Of a DNA stretch of 64,000 nucleotides, positions 9,159 to 16,890 are shown piece by piece (the stretch's first letter is position 1; every line of letters starts with the position of its first letter). Below the pieces are notes generated by a model, which worked only from the letters and a program-made list of their open reading frames with translations, searched no databases and was not told where the DNA came from. The position numbers were made by a program, and so were the translations under genes. This stretch comes from Virgibacillus sp. NKC19-16 (GTDB taxonomy: Bacteria > Bacillota > Bacilli > Bacillales > Amphibacillaceae): assembly GCF_021560035.1 (NCBI RefSeq), contig NZ_CP074373.1:3530001-3594000 (forward strand). The letters run 5' to 3'.

Positions 9159-9794
9159 CTATTCTTCAATAACCCCACAAGCAATGCGATCACCAGCATC
9201 ACCCGATGGCTGAGATATATAGTCATCTCCCCCGGAATGAATCATAAGCGCAGTCCCTCCGTCAGCATATAATGAATTATCCTGACCTTTTTCCAGTGTA
9301 ACCATGTCTGCCGTTACTTCTTCCTCAACTGTTCCATCTTCGCTCACTTCAATATTTGGCAAGTCCCCCGCATGCGGACCATCCGGATCGTCGAAACCGT
9401 GATTAGCATCTGTCGGGTTAAAGTGCCCTCCTGCAGATTCAAAACCGCCAGCTTGTTCACAAGATGGATTTTCATGAATATGGAAGCCAAGTGTACCCGC
9501 TGGTAAATCAGTTCCTTCAAGCTCAATCGCAACGCCCGATTCACCTTCTGTTAGAGTCGCGGTTGCTACAACATCACCATCATTATTACTTAGTGAAACA
9601 AGCTTCTCCTCTTCTTCCATAGCACTAGTTTGTTCAGCTTCTTCTTCCGTACTTTCCGTGTTTTCTTCGCTTGTCTGTTCTTCCTGATCTTGATTGTCTT
9701 GTTGCTGGTTGTCCTGTTCCTCTTGATTTCCACCACAAGCAGTCATGACAACGGCCAAGGCCAGAACGAAAATAATCATTATCCAACGCTTCAT
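9159..9794 (-). CDS. sodC: Cu/Zn superoxide dismutase-like lipoprotein
   Basis: The 211-residue product has a lipoprotein signal (VVMTACGG, Cys near 20), a Gln/Glu-rich linker to about residue 62, then a SodC domain. All expected metal ligands are present: HIHE, GGHFNP, NHG, PHAGD and the late MIHSGG histidine. The disulfide cysteines (NPSC, IACG) and active-site Arg (GDRIACG) are also there. Bacillus subtilis YojM is known to lack one copper ligand; this copy appears complete. It would dismutate superoxide on the outer face of the membrane. It has its own terminator and is probably monocistronic. Confidence 0.92.
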   Translation of the reverse strand: MKRWIMIIFVLALAVVMTACGGNQEEQDNQQQDNQDQEEQTSEENTESTEEEAEQTSAMEEEEKLVSLSNNDGDVVATATLTEGESGVAIELEGTDLPAGTLGFHIHENPSCEQAGGFESAGGHFNPTDANHGFDDPDGPHAGDLPNIEVSEDGTVEEEVTADMVTLEKGQDNSLYADGGTALMIHSGGDDYISQPSGDAGDRIACGVIEE

Positions 9795-9958
9795 TTAGCA
9801 TTTTCTCCCTTCAAGGTTAGTTATTTACATTTTTTACGTAATAGGAGAAGTTTAAACCTTTTTTGTGAAAATTGCCTTTTTTAGATGGAAGGAAAAGATA
9901 ATAAAGCAATTATAATCAAACCAACAATCTGCTATAATTTAATAAAGACGGTGTTGTT

Positions 9959-10117
9959 ATGTCAGAACAGCAAAACAATAAACCCAAACGAAAATATGGT
10001 TGGGTTTATTAATGGGCAAAGATGACCGGTGAGCGGGCAATGATTGATGCAAAACAAATAACACGTATGTTGTATACGAAAAAATGGGGAACTTATAAAG
10101 AAATATCCCGTTGGTAA
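9959..10117 (+). pseudogene. Small open frame interrupted by one in-frame TAA
   Basis: From ATG 9959 a 52-residue frame runs to TAA 10115-10117, broken only by TAA at 10010-10012. The first part reads MSEQQNNKPKRKYGWVY and the second is basic (AKMTGERAMIDAKQI...TYKEISRW). The composition looks protein-like, but I do not recognise a family and the ribosome-binding site is weak. It may be a decayed small gene, two tiny genes or chance. The rest of 9795-10128 shows nothing further. Confidence 0.3.
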
Positions 10118-10128
10118 AATTATTCCTT

Positions 10129-10485
10129 TTACTCAGTTAAATGAAAACTTTGCTCAATCAAATTATAAATTTCGCCTTCTTGATCAATACGTTCTAAAAC
10201 AATCGAAATCCAATGTTCCTTATCCATATGATATCCAGGTAAAATAGTTTTTCCATCTCTTAAGCCGTCACTTATTTCAGGGGGACATTTTAGATTCAAA
10301 ACATCTATTTCGTCATTTCCATCTAATCCTATTTTCTCCGGGAGAACATTCATTATAAGACCATACCATTTTTTGTTAGATTCATGTCTCAACGCAGCAT
10401 AACTTGGAAATTTATCCCACAGATAATCAGGCGATGTACCGTAGTTTTCTTTGACATGCTTAAATATATCTTCTCTTGTTAACAT
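10129..10485 (-). CDS. MmcQ/YjbR family protein
   Basis: The 118-residue protein matches the YjbR/MmcQ fold: an N-terminal helix (REDIFKHVKENYGTSPDYLW), KFPSYAALRH and KKWYGLIM near 25-45, LNLKCPPEI near 64 and GYHMDKEHWISI near 84. Members are small cytoplasmic proteins with a CyaY-like fold, often annotated as DNA-binding; the function is not known. GGAGGAATGATT precedes the ATG. Its neighbours are small unrelated genes. Confidence 0.88.
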   Translation of the reverse strand: MLTREDIFKHVKENYGTSPDYLWDKFPSYAALRHESNKKWYGLIMNVLPEKIGLDGNDEIDVLNLKCPPEISDGLRDGKTILPGYHMDKEHWISIVLERIDQEGEIYNLIEQSFHLTE

Positions 10486-10682
10486 ACGGAATCATTCCTC
10501 CAACTATCTAAATAGACGCCCGTATTTGCCAAACTAAATGGGTCAAGGAGCGCCTTACCCTATTGGAAATGATAATCCCACAGAATTATCATAACTTCCT
10601 TTTTTCTTACCCCAATTTCCTTCATATCAAACAATCTAGGCCGACAACACAGCTTCACCCTTTTGAGCCAGATCCCAAAACT

Positions 10683-11249
10683 TCATACCCTTAGCGATCC
10701 ACGGAACCCTCTAGCACCATAGTAAGAGGACGCACCGTTATGATACACAAAGACATGCCCGTACCGGTAATCGCAAAAAAGGGCACCACCGAGTTCTCTA
10801 ATATCAGAAGGGGTTTGCACCCAACTCGACGTTTTCAAATCGAAATTATCAAGTTGCTGCAACGCTCGATATTGTTTTTCTGTTAAAAGTTCAATTCCCA
10901 TGGCAGTTGCCATATCAATAGCGTTATTCTCTGGTTTATGTTTTTTCCTTGATTCCAGCCCTGCAAGGTCGTAGCAAACACTTCTGCGACCTTTAGGACT
11001 CTCCGCTGAACAATCATTAAAAATGTATTTGTCCTCACTTTCATCAAACCCGACAACATCCGGCTCACCGAAAGTTTTCTCCATCTCATGGAGCGACCAT
11101 AGTTTCTCTGGATTCGTATCTAGCTTTGCTTGGACTTTAGCCCATTCAAGATCTTTATGGCGGTTCATATTTTCTTCAAAACGGGTTTTCAATGTACTGA
11201 GTAATTCTTCACGCTGTTCTGGTGATAGTTCCTTTATATTCTTTGTCAT
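10683..11249 (-). CDS. DUF4256 domain-containing protein
   Basis: The product of 188 residues is a recognisable DUF4256 protein, with LWSLHEMEKTFGEPDVV near 52, CYDLAGLESRKKHKPENNA near 94 and the C-terminal SSYYGARGFRGSLRV. The family is cytoplasmic, common in Firmicutes and uncharacterised. I chose ATG 11249 because AAGGTGG lies eight bases upstream; a GTG at 11261 would overlap that site. No operon partner is evident. Confidence 0.85.
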   Translation of the reverse strand: MTKNIKELSPEQREELLSTLKTRFEENMNRHKDLEWAKVQAKLDTNPEKLWSLHEMEKTFGEPDVVGFDESEDKYIFNDCSAESPKGRRSVCYDLAGLESRKKHKPENNAIDMATAMGIELLTEKQYRALQQLDNFDLKTSSWVQTPSDIRELGGALFCDYRYGHVFVYHNGASSYYGARGFRGSLRV

Positions 11250-11283
11250 GTTTGTTTCCACCTTATTGTTTTTTACTCATTCT

Positions 11284-11643
11284 TCACTTATTGTCAACAA
11301 CAGACTCAAATGTAATCATCTGATTTGCTTCATTTGGATATCGTCCATACTCATAATCCGCTGAAATTACGATATCTTTAAACCCAACTTGCTCAAGCAG
11401 CATTTTAAATTCTTCAACTCCATACCAACGAAGCGGGAATTGTTCTAATTCGGTTTGTATGAGCACACCGTTACGCCATTTTTCATATCGGTTGTGAGTT
11501 AGGGTGTGCTAATTGATATAGTCAGCTTCGACTATTTTACTTTCTAATGTGATCATATCACCATTCTCGGATTCCCATGTTCTTGTTGATACGATGTCCG
11601 TAGCTAAATCAGTTTGCAAAAAGGTATCTATAACTATAATAAC
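11284..11643 (-). pseudogene. C-terminal remnant of a class I SAM methyltransferase
   Basis: About 118 codons of the C-terminal half of a SAM-dependent methyltransferase remain, ending WYGVEEFKMLLEQVGFKDI. The frame is interrupted by TAG 11509-11511, where related proteins would have an ordinary residue, and no N-terminal half with the SAM-binding glycine motif exists upstream. An internal GTG at 11466 could start a 60-residue product, but it would lack the catalytic fold. This is a truncated pseudogene, and the GrpB gene now occupies the space upstream. Confidence 0.75.
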
Positions 11644-11654
11644 CTAACATGCAT

Positions 11655-12164
11655 TCATCTCCTTGTTTTCAATTGCTTGAATTCGGGTGTCTGTTTGATT
11701 TTGTCAAAAAAATCATTTTTAGCTTCCCTATAGTCCTCCATCGATTCCGCTTCAAATTGTCGTTTCAAATTATCATACTCAACTCTGTATGGATCATTTT
11801 GCAGCAAAGCATCTCGAAACTTCCAGAAAAAATCAAATTCTGAACCGATCAAGTTAAGTTGAATACCTAGGGGCGGATTAGTTAGATCACTTTTAAATGC
11901 TCTGAACTCACTTGTCTTTATACTGCCTTCATTTGATTCATATAATGTAGAAAGTGCCTCAACAGCTTGGGGAAACTGTCCCGTGGAAATACGAACTTGT
12001 ATATCTAAATCACCCTTTGTAAGGCTATTTGGTATCGCAGTACTACCGACATGCTGTACATCTACGTTTGGAATAATTTCTTTAATCCGTTCCTTTTGAA
12101 AGAGGAATGTTTTCTCCGCGTCATGATTGAATATTTGTTGATTATAAAAGTTTACTTGTTCCAT
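11655..12164 (-). CDS. GrpB family (UPF0157) protein
   Basis: The 169-residue protein carries the GrpB signature QHVGSTAIPNSLTKGDLDIQV near residues 37-57, the nucleotidyltransferase-like core of this family. It also has the C-terminal pattern FRDALLQNDPYRVEYDNLKR. Such proteins are cytoplasmic nucleotidyltransferase relatives with no settled substrate. The first 20 residues differ from the usual start, but the length is normal. It lies between a methyltransferase remnant and a GNAT gene, all on the minus strand with loose spacing. Confidence 0.87.
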   Translation of the reverse strand: MEQVNFYNQQIFNHDAEKTFLFQKERIKEIIPNVDVQHVGSTAIPNSLTKGDLDIQVRISTGQFPQAVEALSTLYESNEGSIKTSEFRAFKSDLTNPPLGIQLNLIGSEFDFFWKFRDALLQNDPYRVEYDNLKRQFEAESMEDYREAKNDFFDKIKQTPEFKQLKTRR

Positions 12165-12281
12165 AGGGTATGGGGTCCCCCTTCACATTTAAGCTTTGAT
12201 ACCAAGCCAAGGCTTTGCTTTTAATCTCTAATAGTCTCGAAGTGCTCCCCCTAATCATGATCAATCTAGTTTAAGAAAAAA

Positions 12282-12782
12282 TCACAACAACTTTGACATG
12301 TAATACTCATCAACAAATTCACCGTCAATGAATAAAGAATGCCTTTTTGTCCCTTCAATTTCAAACCCTATTTTTTTATATAGCGATACCCCTGCTTCGT
12401 TCCGGGTAACAACTGTTAATTCTAAACGATGTATATTATGGTTCGAGGCCCATTGTTCCAAATCTTTAAATAACCTTTTTCCTATCCCTTGTCCCCTGTA
12501 ATCTTTTGAAATACCAATAACAATGTAAGCTGCGTGTTTATTTCTTTTTGCATTGCCGCCAATAACCAGCAGATATCCTACTAATTCATTGTTATCATTT
12601 TCAGCCACAAATATAGTAGAGTTCTCGCTTTCCCCAATACGCTCTATCATCTTTTCTTGTTGCTCGGGTGGAATGTTTCTCTCCCCTGCCTCCCAAAGCA
12701 TATATTCGGAACTTGCCTCAACTTGAGAAGTAAGTTGGGCAAATTTTTCTGAATCAGAAGTGTCTATTTCTCTAGTTATCAA
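12282..12782 (-). CDS. GNAT family N-acetyltransferase
   Basis: The 166-residue protein has the GNAT acetyl-CoA motif VIGISKDYRGQGIGKRLF near residues 92-109 and the C-terminal LTVVTRNEAGVSLYKKIGFE. The length is that of a single-domain acetyltransferase. It starts at TTG 12782 behind GAGAGGGAG, which is well placed. The acceptor is unknown; the RimI/YkkB-like layout suggests a small amine or protein N-terminus. Confidence 0.9.
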   Translation of the reverse strand: MITREIDTSDSEKFAQLTSQVEASSEYMLWEAGERNIPPEQQEKMIERIGESENSTIFVAENDNNELVGYLLVIGGNAKRNKHAAYIVIGISKDYRGQGIGKRLFKDLEQWASNHNIHRLELTVVTRNEAGVSLYKKIGFEIEGTKRHSLFIDGEFVDEYYMSKLL

Positions 12783-12819
12783 ATTAATCTCCCTCTCTTA
12801 GATGCGTGAACCTCTCCAA

Positions 12820-12888
12820 CTAAATATATTTAATCGTTTTGGGAAGACCTGTGGCAAAATTTACAATTTCAATAGCTGGTCCTTTCAT
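12820..12888 (-). pseudogene. N-terminal stub resembling a MOSC-domain protein
   Basis: AGAAAGGAAG and ATG 12886-12888 open a 22-codon frame, MKGPAIEIVNFATGLPKTIK, ending at TAG 12820-12822. The GLPKT stretch after an opening beta strand resembles the start of MOSC proteins such as YuaD. The rest of such a gene is absent, so it looks like a 5' stub left by a deletion. It is too short to be sure. The surrounding 12783-13104 shows nothing else apart from the start region of the next gene. Confidence 0.3.
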
Positions 12889-13104
12889 GTTGTACTTCCT
12901 TTCTCGATTCGGCGTGTTATTATATCTAACTATAAACTTCTAGAAGCGCCTTTACAATCCCTTCAGAAAGGCAAATTTTTGAAGGCGCATAAATCAATAA
13001 GTATTAACTATCACTCATGATTATAAACCGACATTATTATTATCGAAAAATTTCATGTAAACTAAAAGCAGTTACCAAGTAGGTGGCGAAAGGAGCTGAT
13101 TACA

Positions 13105-13883
13105 TTGACGATCAATTTCCATAATCCAGATAACAAAGACAGTTACTCCACCCGAAAGGCAGATATTAGTTGGCGTGATACGATCAGAAAGATGGTCGAT
13201 ATGCAGGATATTCATGATGCAGTGGATGTAGGTTGTGGAGGGGTATCTATTCAAGAGCCTTAGCTGATATGGGAGTTGCTGCTGTGACTGGTGTTGATTT
13301 TTCAAGAGCGATGATTGAGGAGGCCAGGGCCAGTTCAAGCGATTACAAACAAATAAATTTTCAAGTTGGCACTGCGTACGATACAACATTAAAGAATAGC
13401 TCATTTGATTTCCTATTGGAGCGTGCACTCATTCATCATTTGGAAGATTTACCTTCGTGTTTTGCAGAGGCATTCCGGATATTAAGAAATCAGGGAACCA
13501 TCCTTATCCAAGATAGGGCCCCCTCTGACTGCCTGCTAGAAGGAAGCTATGATCACATTAGAGGGTATTTCTTTTCCCAATTCCCTCACTTAGCTGAGCT
13601 CGAAGTGAAAAGAAGATATCCAAGTGACATTGTTGTAAGGGAGTTAAAAGAGGCTGGGTTCACTGACATTCAGGAAGTAAAACGATGGGAGATCAGAAAA
13701 ACATATCCCTCCAAAGAAGAATTGCTGGCAGACATACGTTCAAGACACGGACGATCCATCCTGCATGAATTAGACGATATAGAATTAGAACAGCTTATTG
13801 ATTTTATTGACGTTGAGCTGAACGGGGAAACTACTATTGTTGAAAAAGACCGCTGGACGATATGGAAGGCTTTGAAGTGCTAG
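13105..13883 (+). pseudogene. Class I SAM-dependent methyltransferase with a one-base frameshift
   Basis: A TTG start at 13105 behind AAAGGAG opens a frame reading INFHNPDNKDSY and on to DVGCGG, motif I of a SAM methyltransferase. That frame stops at 13261. If one G is added to the run at 13240-13243, it continues as GGIYSRALADMGVAAVTGVDFS into the main frame, open to 13883. The joined protein of about 259 residues has motifs I, II (FDFLLERALIHHL) and III (LRNQGTILIQD). The longest single open frame is 13233-13883. Either the gene is inactivated or one G is missing from the sequence. Confidence 0.8.
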
Positions 13884-13967
13884 AATTTCTTCTATCACCA
13901 GACACATTCAGCTTGAAATCTAAAAACTTTTGCTTAAATGTTTTTCGAGATCATCCCTATCAATCTC

Positions 13968-14435
13968 CTACTTAACCTTCGCCACACCCAAAGCCAGATG
14001 CTCCCACAAAATATTTTCTACTAACTCAGCCCGCTCTTCCTCACAATCAACAATAAGAATGACCTCCGGATGTTTTCCTTTTAAAAGTCTTTTTCGCTTC
14101 TTAAAAACTTTCTCCGTTAACAGTCTGATTGCGACTCCTAAAACAAATCCAATCAAAGCGAAGATTAACCCCCAATAAATAGGACCCCAAGCCAATTCAA
14201 AGCCGATGCTGGTTCCGGCAACAGCAAAGGCCGTAGCAAGTGCTGTCCCTATATCAATCAGTGATGTACCATCAGAAGTATGAAGGCTATCAAACAACCT
14301 GCGCTCTTCCATTCGATTATCAAGGGGCACCGCAAAGATGCTTTCTTTTTTAACACCCCTTTTTTCCAGTGTGGCAATAGCCAGCTCTAAATAAATATTA
14401 TTATCAAATATGGAGTATAACTGCATGTTTATCAC
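13968..14435 (-). CDS. Module protein B: two-TM protein with split alpha/beta ends
   Basis: The 155-residue protein has an N-terminal alpha/beta segment (QLYSIFDNNIYLELAIATLE), a Gly/Ala-rich membrane hairpin near residues 65-105 (GTALATAFAVAGTSIGFELA, then WGPIYWGLIFALIGFVLG) and a C-terminal strand-helix-strand segment (EVILIVDCEEERAELVENIL). It is a clear paralog of the product at 20340-20822, sharing layout, AWGPIYWGLI-like core and tail. Its start overlaps the stop of the upstream A-type gene by four bases, so the two are translationally coupled. I do not recognise a named family. A membrane role linked to sporulation is inference. Confidence 0.8.
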   Translation of the reverse strand: MINMQLYSIFDNNIYLELAIATLEKRGVKKESIFAVPLDNRMEERRLFDSLHTSDGTSLIDIGTALATAFAVAGTSIGFELAWGPIYWGLIFALIGFVLGVAIRLLTEKVFKKRKRLLKGKHPEVILIVDCEEERAELVENILWEHLALGVAKVK

Positions 14436-15220
14436 TTCACTTTTCGCCCTTTTAGAAGTTGAAAATCGGGATGCTGGTAATTTTCCTTTAAAAAACGCCG
14501 TTGTTCTTTCTCAAAAATTTTATTGTTTTCCACGGTATTCACATAAGCATCATAAATGGAAAATCCATAAATGGAAGGCAACATGAGCAGATGTTCTCCA
14601 CTCAAAACGGAAGTTGCCTGACCAACATCTCCAACAACCAAAAGCTGGGCAGCTTCAAGGAAATTTGATAAATAAAAGAAGATAACAACCCAGGTAATAA
14701 CAAAAAATGATGTAATGATTCTGTGTATATAGAGTTGGCCCAGCCCTGGTGCAACTGCTGACCAAAATGCTGCCATCATGGGGCTTCTTTTATCTAAGTA
14801 ATTAATTTCCAGTGTTCCCATGCTAAATATATTGAAGCGATGTTCTTCAAGGTCGGCCAATAGATAGATTTTGTTCATATCTACTGTTGTTCGATGACTA
14901 TCCCAAATTCCAAAAAAGTACACGGGCAAATAGACTAAAAGCCATCTAGTATCTAGTACATTAGTAGCCATATCAAAGTTACCCTGCCATGTATATATAA
15001 TTGCTTGATTAACGTTCGCTGCCAAATTAACAATAACTTCCCAAATAAATAAAACAAACCCGCGAATGTATTTCGATAAAAGTAGGTGACCAAACCCGGG
15101 ATAAGCCGCACTCCACCATGCAACAATAGAGGGGCTTCTTAAATGAATATACGTGGTACCAAGCACACTGACATATGCAGTATAGCGTCTAGCTGTATTA
15201 TCAGGTACGTAATTATCCAT
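14432..15220 (-). CDS. Module protein A: membrane protein of two homologous halves
   Basis: The 262-residue protein contains two copies of a unit of roughly 125 residues. Each begins with AWWSAAYPGFGHLLL or AFWSAVAPGLGQLYI, followed by hydrophobic segments and ending in a conserved LPVYFFGIWDSHRTTVDMNKI-like or LPSIYGFSIYDAYVNTVENNK-like stretch. The PGxGxL(Y)xxR start recalls TM2/DUF5683-type membrane domains. A full paralog lies at 19550-20320 and a one-unit version at 25597-26064. It is the first gene of a two-gene operon with a B protein. The function is unknown; position beside DUF3231 and Sda-like genes suggests spore-related use. Confidence 0.78.
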   Translation of the reverse strand: MDNYVPDNTARRYTAYVSVLGTTYIHLRSPSIVAWWSAAYPGFGHLLLSKYIRGFVLFIWEVIVNLAANVNQAIIYTWQGNFDMATNVLDTRWLLVYLPVYFFGIWDSHRTTVDMNKIYLLADLEEHRFNIFSMGTLEINYLDKRSPMMAAFWSAVAPGLGQLYIHRIITSFFVITWVVIFFYLSNFLEAAQLLVVGDVGQATSVLSGEHLLMLPSIYGFSIYDAYVNTVENNKIFEKEQRRFLKENYQHPDFQLLKGRKVK

Positions 15221-15487
15221 TTAATAGCCCTCCCATTTTTCTACTTTTACTAGGATTTCCTTTTTATGGGCGTTTTATACTATATTTGCCATCTATCTAG
15301 TGAATGGAAGTTAATAGAGTTCAGGGAAGGAAAGCGCGGGGACCGGTTTTTTTGCATCTTAGTGCGTTTGAAAACAGACGAAATCAAAAATTAACAAACG
15401 ATGAAAAGGAATTACTAAAATAGGTAGTCAAGGGGCTTGCTTGGGGTTAAAATGAAAAAAAGTCTAATCTAGGAAATTAGGTGCAGG

Positions 15488-15736
15488 ATGAATAACTTAT
15501 CTAATGCCTTGCTAGTTGAAGCCTATCATCAAGCAAAGGCATTACATTTAGCTCCAGATTTTATTGAGCTAAGTCAACTACCCACCACTTATCGACCTTT
15601 CAGTCCGATTGAAGTGGGGGGCTTAAAAAAAGCCTTTAGTTGTCTAGCCTTAGTCTTCATTGACTACGTTGGTTTGGTTATCACACCCTCGGATGATACC
15701 CTAGTCCGTTGCTCTGTGCAGGTGTTTAATGCATAA
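15488..15736 (+). CDS. Sda-like sporulation kinase inhibitor with C-terminal extension
   Basis: Residues 4-28 (LSNALLVEAYHQAKALHL, then APDFIEL) closely follow the Sda pattern LSxxLLxExYxxAxxLxLxxDFIEL. Sda is a helical-hairpin inhibitor that blocks autophosphorylation of sporulation kinases such as KinA when DNA replication is disturbed. Sda proteins are about 46 residues; this frame runs to 82, and residues 30-82 do not match the second Sda helix. Either the tail is a real extension or the 3' half was replaced by unrelated sequence. AGGTGCAGG sits right against the ATG. Its place beside the DUF3231/A-B region fits sporulation. Confidence 0.6.
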   Translation: MNNLSNALLVEAYHQAKALHLAPDFIELSQLPTTYRPFSPIEVGGLKKAFSCLALVFIDYVGLVITPSDDTLVRCSVQVFNA

Positions 15737-15842
15737 TAAAAGTACAGAGTCATCGCCCTCCACATTCCTTGAGGTGGGAGACTTCTTTCGGAGAGCTGTT
15801 AAAAAAGGAAATGAAGCAACGCGCTTTGTTATAGATAGATAA
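15729..15842 (+). CDS. Short open frame of 37 residues overlapping the Sda-like gene
   Basis: ATG 15729 opens a frame ending at TAA 15842, with the stretch FLEVGDFFRRAVKKGNEATR. It overlaps the end of the Sda-like frame by eight bases and is followed immediately by a strong terminator. I do not recognise it. It might be a coupled small protein or the remnant of another gene. Support is only frame, position and protein-like composition. Confidence 0.3.
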   Translation: MHNKSTESSPSTFLEVGDFFRRAVKKGNEATRFVIDR

Positions 15843-15845
15843 TAT

Positions 15846-15888
15846 AAAAAAGCCTAATTTCCCTCTAGATGAGAAATTAGGCTTTTTT
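15846..15888. terminator. Strong bidirectional terminator
   Basis: Perfect 15-base arms (AAAAAAGCCTAATTT at 15846-15860 and its complement at 15874-15888) surround a 13-nt loop, with A runs on one side and T runs on the other. It separates the plus-strand Sda-like unit from the minus-strand small gene at 15940. Confidence 0.92.
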
Positions 15889-15939
15889 AAATCGACTGAT
15901 AATAAAATAATTTACATTCTCTCAGATGACTAGGCTTTA

Positions 15940-16119
15940 TTATTCTACAGATAGGACTTCCCATTGGACACTATCAACAGTAATGGTATTTAACTCATCA
16001 CTCATTGCGTTAGCTTCTGCGAAAGTATCAAATGTTTTATCGCTGTTAGTACCTGAATGCTGAAGTACTTGAGACGGCTTTGTATTATTAGAAATTAACT
16101 TAATTAATTTATAGGGCAT
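15940..16119 (-). CDS. Small conserved-looking protein, 59 residues
   Basis: ATG 16119 is preceded by GAGAGGGGGGC and opens a 59-codon frame: MPYKLIKLISNNTKPSQVLQ at the start and SVQWEVLSVE at the end. A middle helix (DKTFDTFAEANAMSDEL) resembles short Bacillus proteins in which a strand, a helix rich in EA residues and a strand alternate. It ends just before the shared terminator. No membrane segment or signal is present. The family is not recognised, but start site, spacing and composition support a real gene. Confidence 0.6.
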   Translation of the reverse strand: MPYKLIKLISNNTKPSQVLQHSGTNSDKTFDTFAEANAMSDELNTITVDSVQWEVLSVE

Positions 16120-16243
16120 TGGAATCTACGCCCCCCTCTCTTTGTCCAATCTTAACATTATTTCATAATTATGCAATCATAAACTTTTCAAAATTGAGGC
16201 ATAAGGGGGGAGGGCATTATCCTAAAATGAAAATGCCCATTAA

Positions 16244-16738
16244 TTAGCTATTCTGTCTATTACTTACTTTTTTCACAAGCTCTACTACACCTTTTGTCCC
16301 TAGAGACTTAAAGGTAGTAAATGCCATCGTATGGTACCACTTCCACCATTTATTCCATTTGAGTAAATTAGTTTTCTTTTCTATTAAATATTCAAGGAAA
16401 GTCGTTGGGACTGTAAAGACAAGCAATTTCAAAAGGATCGTCTTTGGCTTATCTTTATCCGTCCATTGGTTGAAAAAAACGGTAAATGTAGGGTATACAA
16501 GAAAGTCAAATAGCACATTTGACTTAAATACTTTTGGAACGTAACGAACAGGATATTGAAGTACTTTATACGATGCAAGCACATTATCAATTATTCCATT
16601 GGAAATTCCATTAAATAAATAAGCCAGTAACCAATCTTTTATTGACCGTCTTTTTCTTGACAATAAAATTAGTAAACTGATTAATGAGAAAATCATCGAT
16701 CCGCGCAACATGATTTTCTCGACCTTATTCCCTTTCAC
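16244..16738 (-). CDS. CBO0543 family membrane protein
   Basis: The 164-residue protein has about four hydrophobic segments, with FNGISNGIIDNVLASYKVL near 42 and PVRYVPKVFKSNVLFDFLVY near 63, as in CBO0543 family proteins. A basic Trp-rich stretch (KWNKWWKWYHTMAFTTFK) lies near 127-144. Members are small integral membrane proteins of spore-forming Firmicutes with no known activity. It lies divergently upstream of the first DUF3231 gene. A sporulation link is inference from context. Confidence 0.65.
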   Translation of the reverse strand: MKGNKVEKIMLRGSMIFSLISLLILLSRKRRSIKDWLLAYLFNGISNGIIDNVLASYKVLQYPVRYVPKVFKSNVLFDFLVYPTFTVFFNQWTDKDKPKTILLKLLVFTVPTTFLEYLIEKKTNLLKWNKWWKWYHTMAFTTFKSLGTKGVVELVKKVSNRQNS

Positions 16739-16826
16739 AAAAACACCCTTTCACCCTTTCTTCGTACCCATAGGATGCTTCACGAAAAAAGAATTATTCA
16801 TCTATGTGTTTGAATTGGAGGTTATT

Positions 16827-16856
16827 TACATACAACGCGATTGTTTGTACATACTA
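16827..16856 (+). promoter_or_regulatory. Sigma-G-like promoter of the first DUF3231 gene
   Basis: TACATA (16827-16832) and CATACTA (16850-16856) are separated by 17 bases. CATACTA matches the -10 box of forespore sigma-G promoters, and the -35 shares TxxATA. The paralogous gene at 39674 has the same arrangement at the same distance. Confidence 0.55.
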
Positions 16857-16890
16857 AACCCAATCTAAACTTTAAAGAAAGGAGTATTTA

